A stretch of 64,000 nt of DNA, from assembly GCF_030160395.1 (NCBI RefSeq), contig NZ_BSOG01000002.1, positions 62,001-126,000 of the forward strand. The letters run 5' to 3'. The DNA comes from Chitinimonas prasina. Lineage in GTDB: Bacteria; Pseudomonadota; Gammaproteobacteria; Burkholderiales; Chitinimonadaceae. This document shows positions 19,801 to 28,514 of the stretch, one piece after another (the first letter of the stretch is position 1; each line of letters starts with the position of its first letter). The notes under the pieces were generated by a model. That model ran no database searches and was not told where the DNA came from. It saw only the letters and a program-made list of their open reading frames with translations. A program made the position numbers and the translations under genes.

Positions 19801-19875
19801 GATGACGCCGATGGCGATATAGACCAGCATCAGGCTGGCCACGATAAGGCGTAGCAGGTATTTGCCGCGGAACAT
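16846..19875 (-). CDS. BarA-like hybrid sensor histidine kinase with two receivers and Hpt
   Basis: A 1009-aa inner-membrane kinase. TM1 is at 8-26 and TM2 at 181-200, enclosing a ~150-residue mostly helical periplasmic sensor; no HAMP is obvious, and a coiled coil (205-270) follows. HisKA has His278 in SHEIRTP. HATPase boxes are intact (NNAVKFT 394-400, DTGIGL, GGTGLGL). Receiver 1 has Asp568, receiver 2 Asp709, and an Ala/Pro-rich linker leads to an Hpt domain with His864 (MHTLKGT). This is a full phosphorelay in one chain. The gene before it encodes a periplasmic SUOX-fold protein 14 nt upstream, a likely sensor partner; the gene after it encodes the HD-GYP regulator. Confidence 0.92.
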   Translation of the reverse strand: MFRGKYLLRLIVASLMLVYIAIGVIQYHQFQNMGQVMRRGDDNALWAFLQLNVEYQRFDHALHQRLFDPAGMPVEDLQLRYDILVSRLGAIETGTARTLLTDQPIYSKAVSELAAFVEVGDRYLGMSADLPIDASGMQALREKLGTLRETVQELAYTASRVSAQVVDERNNEVRNQAIQTTALTAFQCVLTFLLAIAMAQQFRKREKAKAIALAAQAELVETLKRNEEVLEVRVAQRTGELALANAALQAHEVELEAARARAEDASQMKSDFLANMSHEIRTPMNAVIGMSHLVLGSELTSKQRDYVEKIQRSGQHLLGLINDILDFSKIEAGKLHVESIEFELHEVLENVANLIGEKCAAKGLELIFDIDPALPNDLLGDPLRLGQILINYANNAVKFTDSGEIVVRARKLVLEDGTVLARFEVQDTGIGLSPEQQSRLFQSFQQADSSTTRKYGGTGLGLAISLKLAELMGGQVGVESELGRGSTFWFTARLGVGVAKVRTLLPAPDLRGRHVLVVDDNPQARHIIAEMLRSMTFEVGEAESGAQALSMSQAAQTAGQPYEIAFLDWKMPGMNGLETYQHLALQPQPPYPVMVTAYGREEVFHEAERAGIRLLLVKPVNPSLLFDAAMRALGGEAVDEAPRRSTSVGHTDLSTLRGARVLLVDDNDLNQQVGRDLLEGAGLVVEVAENGQVSLDMLEKASYDIVLMDMQMPVMDGLTATRLLRERPELDKLPILAMTANAMSSDRDRCLEAGMNGHIAKPIDPDELFDMLLQWIPARAAPLAAPIPAPVSAASSPLPEPTSPDPLAGIPGLDVVAGMKRVLNKRPAYEGMLRKFISGQEQAVAQTREYLAADQRDDARRIMHTLKGTAATIGAPTLSALAGEVEQALMEGVSAGEIETMLPKIEADCLALIAALAQALPKQVETMEAADVDWIEARRLITQLDQLLADDDSDAIELFENHAGLLKAALGPHYNTIERAISSYILVDALAALRAAKAQTAALSEETEA

Positions 19876-19889
19876 GCTGGCGATGGCGG

Positions 19890-20399
19890 CTATTGCACCT
19901 GCAAGGCGTTGAGCTGCCAGGCAGAGCGGTTGTAGTAGATCTCGGCGCGCAGCTCGGTCTTGGTATCGAAGGGGTAAACGATGAACAAGGGGCCTTTTTC
20001 ACGCACTGGCATGGGCTTGTCGTTCATCAATCGCGCCACGATCACATCATGCTGCTGGGCGTCTGCAAAGGGGATTTCGGTCTTGTAGTCGTTGAGTGCA
20101 ACCGCCACGATCTTGCTGCCAGAGGCACCCGCTGCTGCCAGTACATCGCGCAGCAGGGGCCCGGTGAATTTGACCGGTTGTGGGTACCAGGGCGTCTTGG
20201 TGGTGAAGGTCTGTTGTGGCAGCTTGGCCAGCATGGCCATGTCAAACACCGCACGGGGGCCATCGTTGGGCTTGCCGACCTTACCGCTGATGGTGAGCGC
20301 CGTGCGCCCAACCGGTTTGTCCAGCGCCAGGCTGGGTTGCGTGCTTGCCAGCGCAGCGCCAAATAGCAGACTGCGGATCAACATGGAACGGTAAATCAT
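19890..20399 (-). CDS. periplasmic SUOX-fold (molybdopterin-oxidoreductase-like) protein
   Basis: A 169-aa protein with a Sec signal (1-25, ending SLA-L). The body resembles the oxidoreductase molybdopterin-binding (SUOX) fold: LTISGKVG near the start, a central [10 protein letters not shown], then [11 protein letters not shown] and [16 protein letters not shown]. It is about the size of the stand-alone domain and lacks the cofactor-coordinating Cys of true sulfite oxidases (no Cys in the mature part), so it is probably a binding or sensing protein and not an enzyme. GGGGAGG precedes the ATG. First gene of the minus-strand signalling operon. Confidence 0.75.
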   Translation of the reverse strand: MIYRSMLIRSLLFGAALASTQPSLALDKPVGRTALTISGKVGKPNDGPRAVFDMAMLAKLPQQTFTTKTPWYPQPVKFTGPLLRDVLAAAGASGSKIVAVALNDYKTEIPFADAQQHDVIVARLMNDKPMPVREKGPLFIVYPFDTKTELRAEIYYNRSAWQLNALQVQ

Positions 20400-20714
20400 G
20401 AGTACCTCCCCAATGGCAGAATGGCTTGTGGCACCGCCAGCAACCCCCTGGGCTTGCGTAGAAGCAAGGTGTTGGGGGTGTCGTTGACGGCTATTCTTCT
20501 ATTGCCAAGCAGCACTATAGACAGCGCAATGCGCCTTTGCAGGCGGCTTGCGTCAGAACGCCCATCAGGCGAGGCGGGATGGCGCCTGACTGGGTAGCGT
20601 CTGGCATTTTGTCGGGCTGGTATCCATGCCAGTTGTCGTTCATGTCGCAGCGCAGCTTGAGTGCAAGCCTGGTCCGGCGCATCATCGCGGCCTTTCAATC
20701 AGGGGCCTTACGCC
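20400..20714. other. divergent intergenic region (SUOX-like gene / tryptophan dioxygenase gene)
   Basis: About 315 bp between two divergent genes. It must hold the promoter of the signalling operon and that of the dioxygenase gene, but I see no pair of boxes with convincing spacing. No terminator, repeat or RNA gene is evident. Confidence 0.4.
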
Positions 20715-21554
20715 ATGCAAAACCAACGCGATCTGGAAGCCGGCATACAGACCGATTTCACCGACAGGCTCAGTTACGGCGGCTACCTGCGGTTGGACCA
20801 ACTGCTGGCGGCACAACAGCCACTCTCCAACCCGCCCCACCATGACGAAATGCTGTTCATCGTGCAGCATCAGGTATCAGAGCTTTGGCTCAAGCAATTG
20901 ATACATGAACTACGTGCGGCGGTAGACCATGTTGCGCGCGACGAGCTGGAACCCTGCTTCAAGATATTGTCGCGGGCCAAGCTGATACAGCAGCAGCTAT
21001 TCAATATGTGGGCCGTGCTGGAAACCATGACACCATCGGAATACGCTGAATTCCGTCCGGTGCTGGGCCAGTCGTCGGGGTTTCAGTCGTATCAGTACCG
21101 TACCCTGGAGTTCTTGCTGGGCAACAAGCATGCAGGCCAGGCAGAGGTGTTCAAGTACGATCCGGCGCTCTATGCCCAGATTCAGCACGACCTGCATGCG
21201 CCGAGCCTGTGGGATGCTTTCCTGCAGCATCTGGCCAGGCAAGGCTTTGCCGTCCCCGCCGACCGGCTGGCGCGTGACTTCAGTCAGCCTTATGTGGCAA
21301 GCGATGGGGTGGTGGCCGTGATGAAGACCATCTATCAGAAGCCACACGATCACTGGGCTGCCTATGAGATGGCAGAGAAGCTGGTGGATGTGGAGGAAGC
21401 CTTTCAGCTGTGGCGATTCCGCCATATGAAAACGGTGGAGCGCATCATCGGCTTCAAGCAAGGTACCGGTGGTTCAAGTGGCGTCGCTTTCCTCAAGCGG
21501 GCGCTGGAGCTGACCTTCTTCCCGGAACTGTTCCAGGTACGTTCGGTGCTTTAG
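20715..21554 (+). CDS. kynA: tryptophan 2,3-dioxygenase
   Basis: Cytoplasmic haem enzyme of 279 aa that opens the indole ring of L-tryptophan to N-formylkynurenine, the first step of the kynurenine pathway. The substrate-pocket block [18 protein letters not shown] holds His52. The haem-ligand His237 lies in [13 protein letters not shown], followed by the GTGGSSG loop at 250-256. I chose ATG 20715, where homologs begin; an upstream in-frame GTG at 20661 would add 18 residues of unlikely sequence. The ribosome site is weak. A kynureninase-like gene 2.9 kb downstream may belong to the same pathway. Confidence 0.95.
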   Translation: MQNQRDLEAGIQTDFTDRLSYGGYLRLDQLLAAQQPLSNPPHHDEMLFIVQHQVSELWLKQLIHELRAAVDHVARDELEPCFKILSRAKLIQQQLFNMWAVLETMTPSEYAEFRPVLGQSSGFQSYQYRTLEFLLGNKHAGQAEVFKYDPALYAQIQHDLHAPSLWDAFLQHLARQGFAVPADRLARDFSQPYVASDGVVAVMKTIYQKPHDHWAAYEMAEKLVDVEEAFQLWRFRHMKTVERIIGFKQGTGGSSGVAFLKRALELTFFPELFQVRSVL

Positions 21555-21895
21555 CCGTCTCGTTGTAACTGCTGGCTGCGCATTGAGCAGGGGCATGCTG
21601 CGGCCCTTTGCTCGGCGCAGTCGTCGGGAACCTTGCTGCCATTGCCATGGTCTGCAAGAAAAATGAAGCCCGGGGTATCTGTTGTATTTGCAATACCGCT
21701 TATATTCACAGGGACAACCGTTCGTAAGAAAATTAGCATGTTATGACCATGTTCTATAGCGAACGAGCTAGCATCAAACAGCGGCCTCATACCGGCGTAC
21801 GGTAGAGTACATAGCGCTACCCGTACAAAATAATAAATCGGCCGCGGGTGAGGGTAGTGACGCGCTTGGCGCACAGCCCCTGCTGGAGAGAGGAA
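21555..21895. other. intergenic region upstream of the HD-GYP-like pair
   Basis: About 341 bp with an AT-rich centre (21660-21840), unlike the surrounding coding DNA. It probably carries the promoter for the next two genes. No clear -35/-10 pair at standard spacing, no terminator and no RNA gene could be identified. Confidence 0.4.
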
Positions 21896-23077
21896 ATGAT
21901 CCAGCGCCGTATCCGACATGGCGATATCAGCGTAGGACAGCCGCTGCAATGGAATGTCTACAACGACAAAGGCATCCTGTTGCTTGCCGAAGGCGGGCAT
22001 ATACAGACTCAGGCGCAACTGGATCGGCTGCTTGAACTCGGCATTTACATCGAATCCACCCAGACTTGGCACCAGCCACCGGAGTCCGCCATGCAGCAGG
22101 TGCTGCATGCCTACTACCTGCTAGCCGTGCTGCTGAGGCAACCCCAACCACCAGCCGATTTTGCCGAACAGGTACTTAATATTGCCCGCCAGATAGATAG
22201 CGCCTGGGAGCAGGGGGCCGGTGTTGTCATGGCAACGGTGGTACTGCGCCATGGTGGTCGCTACGCGGTACGGCATGCCGTCAATACCGCCTGCGTGGCG
22301 GCCGGCGTATTGCGTGCCATGGGCCCACAGGCGCCGGAGCGCCTGCCAGTGCTGGCGGCGGCACTGACCATGAACATCGGCATGCTGGATTTGCAGGACA
22401 TGCTGGCGAGGCAAACCGAGGCATTGACGCCATCGCAGCAGGTGCGGGTGAGTTGCCACCCTCTGGCCGGTGCGGAGCGCTTGCGCAATGCGGGTGTGGA
22501 CGACGAAGTCTGGTTGCGCGCGGTGGCCGAGCATCACGAAGCCATAGATGGCAGCGGCTACCCACACCATCTGCAGGGCAAGCAGATATCGCCGGCTGCA
22601 CAGATAGTCGGGTTGGCGGATCTTTTCTGTGCCCGGGTAAGCGAGCGCGGCTATCGCCGTGCCGATAGCACCAAGATTGTCTTGCGGGATGTCCTGATAG
22701 AGCGAGGGCGGCACTTTGATGTGACCCTGGCGGCCTACTTCATCAAGGCATTGGGGGTATACCCCATCGGTACCCTGGTCAGGCTGGCCAATGGCGAGAT
22801 AGGCGTGGTCAGCGGTCGTACCGAGCGGGTAGATGCACCCTGGGTGCATGCCTTGCTGGCCGTCGATGGCTCCGCACACTCGCCGCCACTGCGGCGAGAT
22901 ACTCATCAGCCCGGCTTGGCCATACAGGATGCATTGAGCAGCATGGATGTGGATATCGCGATCGACATGGAAGCTATCTGGGGTAGTGAAGCCAGGGACT
23001 TCCGTCTGGCTTCGCAGTCACTGGGCAGGCCGGAGGCGACCAATAGCTCCATTGATTACTCGAACTACTCGATTTGA
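21896..23077 (+). CDS. degenerate HD-GYP domain protein (HD lost, GYP kept)
   Basis: A 393-aa cytoplasmic protein. An N-terminal ~110 residues (DUF3391-like: DISVGQPLQWNVYNDKGILL) precede an HD-GYP-type domain (about 112-300). Where the family has HDIGK, this protein has MNIGM (159-163), so the metal-binding His-Asp pair is gone. The later motifs remain: His188 in CHPLAG, HH at 213-214 and GSGYP at 219-223. A conserved tail (GVYPIGTLVRLANGEIGVV) typical of HD-GYP proteins follows. It is unlikely to hydrolyse c-di-GMP but may still bind it. ATG 21896 has GGAG 7 nt upstream. Its paralog starts 80 nt downstream. Confidence 0.85.
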   Translation: MIQRRIRHGDISVGQPLQWNVYNDKGILLLAEGGHIQTQAQLDRLLELGIYIESTQTWHQPPESAMQQVLHAYYLLAVLLRQPQPPADFAEQVLNIARQIDSAWEQGAGVVMATVVLRHGGRYAVRHAVNTACVAAGVLRAMGPQAPERLPVLAAALTMNIGMLDLQDMLARQTEALTPSQQVRVSCHPLAGAERLRNAGVDDEVWLRAVAEHHEAIDGSGYPHHLQGKQISPAAQIVGLADLFCARVSERGYRRADSTKIVLRDVLIERGRHFDVTLAAYFIKALGVYPIGTLVRLANGEIGVVSGRTERVDAPWVHALLAVDGSAHSPPLRRDTHQPGLAIQDALSSMDVDIAIDMEAIWGSEARDFRLASQSLGRPEATNSSIDYSNYSI

Positions 23078-23157
23078 ACGAGGCATCACCAAAAGATAGC
23101 CGCAAAGGCCGTGTGCCTTGATCGTTAATCTGCGGCGACTAGAGCGGAGGATGGATC

Positions 23158-24273
23158 ATGCGCAGGATACGCCCTGATGAACTGGATGCGAGCTTGCCCT
23201 TGGGTTGTGACGTATTGGATCACACCGGGCACCGTATCCTGGCGATGGGTAGCGTGCCGCAAGCACAGCCTGCCTGGGCTCGCTGGCTGGCCGCCGGACT
23301 GTATGTGGACGAACTCCTGCTGTGGCAGCAGCCACCCAGAACGGCAAGACAACTGATAAACCATGCGATCGCCACCTTGGCGCCGGTGCTGGCAAACCCT
23401 GCAGCCTGCCGTGATTTTTCGTCCGAGATACTAGCGGTTGCAGATATGGTACAAGAGGCTTGGCAGCGTGATCGCGATGTGACGACTGCCATGGTGATGT
23501 TGTGCCGTGATGGCCCGTATGCTGCCCGGCAGGCCATTTACACCGCTTGCGTGGTGCTACGGGTATGGCGTGGCATGGGTGGGTTGGAGGAAACTGAAGC
23601 GCCTTTGCTGGCGGCGGCTTTGAGCTTGCAACTCGACGTACAGGCGGCACCGCGCACGTTGTCATCTGTACTTGCCTTGCGTCAGCCTGATCTGGGTGAT
23701 CTGCTGCCACGCCTGGGCGTGCATGATCAGCGCTGGCTGGAAAGCGCGCGCCAGGCCGATATTCTGCGTGAAGGAGGTGATCCGGCCCATCGTTTGCGTG
23801 AGCGTGGGGTATCGGACGCGGCGCAATTGATTGCACTGGCGGATCTGTTCTGTTTTCACGTGGATCATCCCGATACGCGGCAGGGCGGCCAATCCAGGGC
23901 AGTGCTGCGGGATCTGCTGATCAGCCATGGCGAGTACTACGATGTGCAGATTGCCTCCTACTTCATTCGCGCCATGGGCTTGTATCCCTTGGGTACGGTT
24001 GTGCAACTGGCGAGTGGCGAGATAGGGGTGGTATGCGACCAGGGCGAGCAATTGGATACGCCCTGGATATGCAGCCTGTTCACGCCGGTAGGTACACCCT
24101 TGCCTGAACCGGCCTTGCGCGATACTAGTATCGCCGGCAATGCGATACAGCAATCGCTCAGCGCCGCAGCCTTGCCCGGCGAGGTAAGCTTGGTAGGCAT
24201 ATGGGGGGAAGAGGCGCGCGACTACGGCATGCCCCACGCACTCCCCGTGCATAGTCTGCATCATTCCGTATAG
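23158..24273 (+). CDS. highly degenerate HD-GYP paralog
   Basis: A 371-aa protein alignable end to end with the preceding gene's product, for example VLRDLLISHG--YDVQIASYFIRAMGLYPLGTVV against VLRDVLIERG--FDVTLAAYFIKALGVYPIGTLV. Here the HD site reads SLQLD and the GYP segment has become REGGDPAHR, so all catalytic motifs are gone while the scaffold and the LADLFC helix stay. It probably arose by tandem duplication and then lost the active site. It starts with ATG after GGAGG. A role as a binding or allosteric partner of the neighbour is an inference. Confidence 0.8.
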   Translation: MRRIRPDELDASLPLGCDVLDHTGHRILAMGSVPQAQPAWARWLAAGLYVDELLLWQQPPRTARQLINHAIATLAPVLANPAACRDFSSEILAVADMVQEAWQRDRDVTTAMVMLCRDGPYAARQAIYTACVVLRVWRGMGGLEETEAPLLAAALSLQLDVQAAPRTLSSVLALRQPDLGDLLPRLGVHDQRWLESARQADILREGGDPAHRLRERGVSDAAQLIALADLFCFHVDHPDTRQGGQSRAVLRDLLISHGEYYDVQIASYFIRAMGLYPLGTVVQLASGEIGVVCDQGEQLDTPWICSLFTPVGTPLPEPALRDTSIAGNAIQQSLSAAALPGEVSLVGIWGEEARDYGMPHALPVHSLHHSV

Positions 24274-24424
24274 CATGGTGGCTTTCACGTAGCCGCCAGC
24301 GCTGTCTTGTATTCGTGCCATCCCTAAGGTGGGATGACGAACAGTTGATCTTGCCTGGCGGCTGTTGCGATGCCGGCATGGCGTATCCCTGCTTTGCCGG
24401 TATTGGTTCTATATCGGAGCCCGA

Positions 24425-25636
24425 ATGACTGCCACTCACACCCACATTACCCATGCTGTCGCCGCATTGGGCGATGGTCCATTGTCTGAACCGGCACTGG
24501 CCGCGCATATCCACCCCTTGTTCAAGCAGGTGCTGGCTCGAGACAGCCACGAGATCTACCTGGCCAATCACTCACTGGGCAGGCCACTGGATGCTACTGC
24601 GGCGGACATGGCCGAAGGCAGTGCTACCTGGTTTGAACAGCTGGATGATGCGTGGGGACCATGGTGGTCAGAGATGGAAGCCTGGCGGGCGGCGACGGCC
24701 AATTTGCTGGGTGTGGCGCGCGGCGATTGCATCGTCCCCAAGACCAGCGCAGGCCAGGGTTTGCGGGCTGTGCTCAATAGCTACGCTGGCACCCCGCGTG
24801 TACTCAGCACCGAGGCCGAATTCGATTCCATAGACCATATCCTGAAACAGTATGCCGCCCAGGGGCGTGCCGAACTGCACTGGGTGGTGCCTGATGCGCA
24901 AGGCTTGATACAGGTGGATGAGCTGATCGCCAGGCTCGATGGCATGGATCTGGTGGTGGTGTCGCAGGTGTTCTTTGCCAGTGGGCAGGTCTTGCAGGAT
25001 ATTCCACGCCTGATTGCTGCGGCCCATGCACGTGGCGTGCGGGTACTGCTTGATGTGTATCACGGCTATGGTGTGCTGCCGCTGGACCTGGCCTCGCTGG
25101 GCGTGGACTATGCGATCGCTGGCAGCTACAAGTATTTGCGTGGCGGGCCAGGCGTGTGCTGGCTGTATGTGTCGCCAACCATGCTGGATGCGGGCCACAC
25201 CACACTGGATACCGGCTGGTTTGCCAAACGCCAGCCCTTTGCCTATCGGCGGCCCATGCCGCCAGAATTCGCTGCTGGTGGAGACGCCTGGCTGGAATCG
25301 ACTTTCAATCCGCTAGGCTTTTATCAGGCCCGCGCAGGTCTGGCCTTGGTGACGGCAATGGGCGTGGCTAGGTTGAGGGCTTACTCCTTGCAGCAAAAGG
25401 GCTACCTTTCGGACCTGCTGAGCACCCATGGCATCCGCCATTTTGGTGTGGGGGAGGAGGCTGGCGCCTTCATTACGATTCCGCATGCAGACCCGATGGC
25501 CTTGGCGAGCCAGCTCAAGACTGCCGGTATCAACGGCGATGCCCGCGCTGCAGGCTTGCGCCTGTGCCCTGATCTGCTGAATACCGAGGCGCAGATGCGA
25601 CAGGCGGTGGAAGTGCTGGCGGCGATGGTGGGCTAA
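24425..25636 (+). CDS. kynureninase-like class V aminotransferase-fold PLP enzyme
   Basis: A 403-aa PLP-dependent enzyme of fold type I. The N-terminal IYLANHSLGRPLDAT resembles the kynureninase YFDGNSLG block. The cofactor Lys236 lies in GSYKYLRGGPG, close to the kynureninase SYKYLNxGPG, and Asp210 in LLDVYHGYG is the residue that contacts the pyridine nitrogen. PKTSAGQGLR (105-114) is the phosphate-binding region. Whether it cleaves kynurenine or acts on another amino acid is not certain, but a tryptophan dioxygenase lies nearby. ATG 24425 has GGAG upstream. It stands alone between the HD-GYP pair and the exporters. Confidence 0.75.
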   Translation: MTATHTHITHAVAALGDGPLSEPALAAHIHPLFKQVLARDSHEIYLANHSLGRPLDATAADMAEGSATWFEQLDDAWGPWWSEMEAWRAATANLLGVARGDCIVPKTSAGQGLRAVLNSYAGTPRVLSTEAEFDSIDHILKQYAAQGRAELHWVVPDAQGLIQVDELIARLDGMDLVVVSQVFFASGQVLQDIPRLIAAAHARGVRVLLDVYHGYGVLPLDLASLGVDYAIAGSYKYLRGGPGVCWLYVSPTMLDAGHTTLDTGWFAKRQPFAYRRPMPPEFAAGGDAWLESTFNPLGFYQARAGLALVTAMGVARLRAYSLQQKGYLSDLLSTHGIRHFGVGEEAGAFITIPHADPMALASQLKTAGINGDARAAGLRLCPDLLNTEAQMRQAVEVLAAMVG

Positions 25637-25775
25637 CGCCAACCTGGGCTGCCGTGTGCCGGTTCATGCTGGGCAGGTAGCTGTCGAGGATGTGAAGGGA
25701 GGGCGATTCGGTGTACAGTCGCCGACCCACATTTCGCATTGCCTGCCAGGGCGATGCCGCCTGGATTAAACCCCT

Positions 25776-27095
25776 ATGCTGGATGGATTGCGGCAGCGCC
25801 TGGATGCGGTAGGCCTGCCTTTTAGAGCCTTGCTGCTCAGCGATGCACTGATGCTGCTGGCCATGATGGTGGCCCGTGTGGCGGTGCCCTGGTGGATAGT
25901 CCACGAGGGTGGCGCCGGCCATCTGGCTTTGTATGCGGTGGTGCAGGCGGTTGTCGCCTTTGTGTCCATGCCTTTGCTGTCGCCCTTGGGCGACCGCTAC
26001 AGCAAGCGGCTGCTGATTACCCTGGGTTTGTTGATCTTCGCGGCCGAAGGTGCGGTCATGGCCACCCTGGCTACGCTGGGCATCTACCATCTCTGGCTGG
26101 TTATTGCGCTGGAAGCACTGCCGGTGATCGCCATGTCGCTGATACTGCCGGCATCGCTCAGTATCGCGGCTGATCTGGTCCCGGCCGAACGCTTTGCCGA
26201 CGCCTTGGCATTGCAGAAAAGTGCCCAGGCCTTTGGCCGTTTGATCGGGCCGGTGCTGGGGGGCACCGCGCTGGCGGTGTCTGGCACGGCTGCTGCATTG
26301 TGGCTGCACTGGGTGATGGTGCTGGCTGCAGCCATGCTGGCTTGGCGTATCCCCAGCATTGCCAGACACCCTGGCGAAGGGGGCGCCAAGCGCTGGTGGC
26401 GGGACTTGCGGGCTGGCCTTCGCGCCACCTGGAGCATACCCATAGAGCGTGGGCGTATTGCGATTTCCTTTCTGGTCATGGTCTGCTTTACGCCTGCAGT
26501 GGGCATGCTGGTGCCCCTCAAGGTGCAGTCACTGGGCTTGTCGGGAGCCTGGTTGGGGGCCTGTGAGGCGGCTCTATCGCTAGGTATGCTGGCCGGGGCG
26601 CTGGGTATTGCTGCCCGGCTGGCCGACTACCTGGGGCGCTATCGAGCTGCCATAGGCGGCATCATGTTGGAGGGGCTGGCACTGGCTTTGGCCGGATTTA
26701 CCAGCAACCCCTACCTGCTGGTGATCTGCTATGCCGTAACCGGTGTCGGGCTGGCCATGGTCATGCTGGTGGGCCAGACACATCGCATGCTGGCCATACC
26801 CGAGGATTTCCGTGCCCGCATCGTGGCCGTCAGCATGATGGTCATGCAGATCGCCGGCACCTTGGGGCCGGGCTTGGCCGGCATTGCGCTGACATCCATA
26901 CCGGTACGCGAGGTCTATGTGGTGTTCGGCCTCGCTGAGTTTGTCTTCGCCTTTGGTTATTTCCTGGTACCGCGTTACCGCGAGTTCCTTGCGTTGGGCC
27001 ATGATGAGGTACGTGGCTGGTATGGGCGGCAGTTCCCCGGTGCTTTCCGGCGGGCCGAATCCGACAGCGGATCACCCATGAGTGGCAAGTCCTAA
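25776..27095 (+). CDS. MFS transporter, EntS-like (copy 1)
   Basis: A 439-aa inner-membrane transporter with about 12 hydrophobic helices. The loop 2-3 motif appears as SPLGDRYSKR. The mid-region DALALQKSAQAFGRLIGPVLGG is typical of the MFS_3 (enterobactin exporter EntS/MdtH-like) group, usually drug or siderophore efflux pumps. The C-terminal tail GHDEVRGWYGRQFP is cytoplasmic and is shared with the next gene. The two are tandem paralogs, 68 nt apart. No substrate can be read from sequence; no siderophore genes are in the window. Confidence 0.85.
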   Translation: MLDGLRQRLDAVGLPFRALLLSDALMLLAMMVARVAVPWWIVHEGGAGHLALYAVVQAVVAFVSMPLLSPLGDRYSKRLLITLGLLIFAAEGAVMATLATLGIYHLWLVIALEALPVIAMSLILPASLSIAADLVPAERFADALALQKSAQAFGRLIGPVLGGTALAVSGTAAALWLHWVMVLAAAMLAWRIPSIARHPGEGGAKRWWRDLRAGLRATWSIPIERGRIAISFLVMVCFTPAVGMLVPLKVQSLGLSGAWLGACEAALSLGMLAGALGIAARLADYLGRYRAAIGGIMLEGLALALAGFTSNPYLLVICYAVTGVGLAMVMLVGQTHRMLAIPEDFRARIVAVSMMVMQIAGTLGPGLAGIALTSIPVREVYVVFGLAEFVFAFGYFLVPRYREFLALGHDEVRGWYGRQFPGAFRRAESDSGSPMSGKS

Positions 27096-27163
27096 CACCC
27101 GAGTCTGCGCTTGTGCAAGCCCTGGGCCAGAGTGCGATGCTGGCGGGTATCAGGAGGGTGGGT

Positions 27164-28447
27164 ATGCTGGCGGCAAACAGACAACGCATGGCGGCATTGG
27201 GGAAACCGTTCAGGCTACTGCTGGTGAGCGAGGTATTGACGGTGCTCTCCATGCTGGTGGGCCATATCGCCGTGATGTGGTGGGTGGCAGAGCAAGGCGG
27301 CGCCAAGGACCTGGCTATCTATGGGGTGATGATGTCGGTCACCATCTTCGTTGCCATGCCGCTGCTGTCGCCGTTGAGTGATCGTCATCCCAAGCGCACC
27401 CTGCTGGGAAGCGGATTGATCGTGCTGACGGTCGAGACCCTGCTGCTGTCGCTTCTGGCGCAGTTCTGGCCCTATCAGCTCTGGGTACTGATACCGCTGG
27501 AGATGGTTGCCGTGGTGGCCATCGCGGTCATGCAGCCCGCTGCGATGACCATCACCGCCGAGCTCGTAGGCAGTGAGCAGCTCGCCGATGCCCTCAGCCT
27601 GCAGAAGAGCGCCCAATCGCTGGGCCGCATGCTGGGGCCTGCACTATCAGGCCTGGTGCTGGCTTGGTCTGGTGTACAGGCGGCTTTGTGGCTGCATGTG
27701 GTGATGTTTGCCGTGGCCACCTGGGCGGCTTTCCGCATTCCGACCGGCAGCTACCAGGCGCAAATACGGCAGCGCCATTGGGGGCGGGAGCTGCTTGCCG
27801 GCCTACGAGCCAAGTGGGTGATACCGGTAGAATGTTATTGGACAGGGCTGGCTTTCCTGACCATGCTGTTCTTTGGCCCGGCCATAGGCATATTGATTCC
27901 TCTGCGGGTGCAGTCGTTGTCGCTTTCGCCAGCCTGGTTGGGCGCCTGCGAGGCGGCGCTTTCTGCAGGCATGCTGCTGGGGGCCCTAGTGGCCGCACGT
28001 TGGGCTACCCAACGCTTTGGCCGCTATCGGGCCGCTGTGGGCGCGTTGATGGGGGAGGGCATGGCCCTGGGCCTGGTGGGTGTACTGGATGTGCGCATAG
28101 CCTTGCCACTCTGCTTCTTTGCGACTGGCCTGTGCTTGTCGGTCGTGCAACTGGTGGGTCAGACCCACCGCCTGTTGGCGGTGCCCGAAGATTTTCGTGG
28201 GCGCTTCAGTTCCAGCAACCTGATGGTCATGCATCTGGCCGGCACCCTGGGCCCGGCCATGGCGGGTTTGCTGCTACTGCAACATGGGGTGGCAGAAATC
28301 TATCTGGCATTCGGTGCCGGCCTGCTGCTGCTGGCAGCCTGCTATCCCTTGCTGCCTGGCTATCGCGCCTTTCTGTCGCTGGATCATGATACGGCGCGCA
28401 ACTGGTATGGCCGCCAATACCCACAAGCCTTCGAGGCCGGCAAATAG
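27164..28447 (+). CDS. MFS transporter, EntS-like (copy 2)
   Basis: A 427-aa paralog of the preceding transporter, with the same signatures: SPLSDRHPKR after TM2, DALSLQKSAQSLGRMLGPALSG in the middle and DHDTARNWYGRQYP at the end. About 12 membrane helices. I chose ATG 27164, which has AGGAGG 6 nt upstream; an in-frame GTG at 27113 lacks a site. Adjacent related MFS genes can act as one heteromeric or two separate pumps; which applies here is unknown. Confidence 0.85.
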   Translation: MLAANRQRMAALGKPFRLLLVSEVLTVLSMLVGHIAVMWWVAEQGGAKDLAIYGVMMSVTIFVAMPLLSPLSDRHPKRTLLGSGLIVLTVETLLLSLLAQFWPYQLWVLIPLEMVAVVAIAVMQPAAMTITAELVGSEQLADALSLQKSAQSLGRMLGPALSGLVLAWSGVQAALWLHVVMFAVATWAAFRIPTGSYQAQIRQRHWGRELLAGLRAKWVIPVECYWTGLAFLTMLFFGPAIGILIPLRVQSLSLSPAWLGACEAALSAGMLLGALVAARWATQRFGRYRAAVGALMGEGMALGLVGVLDVRIALPLCFFATGLCLSVVQLVGQTHRLLAVPEDFRGRFSSSNLMVMHLAGTLGPAMAGLLLLQHGVAEIYLAFGAGLLLLAACYPLLPGYRAFLSLDHDTARNWYGRQYPQAFEAGK

Positions 28448-28514
28448 CCATGCGCGCTGCCTGGCCGAAGCCATTGCAGGATAGTGCAAGACCGGCAGCG
28501 CCAAGTCGGCAATC

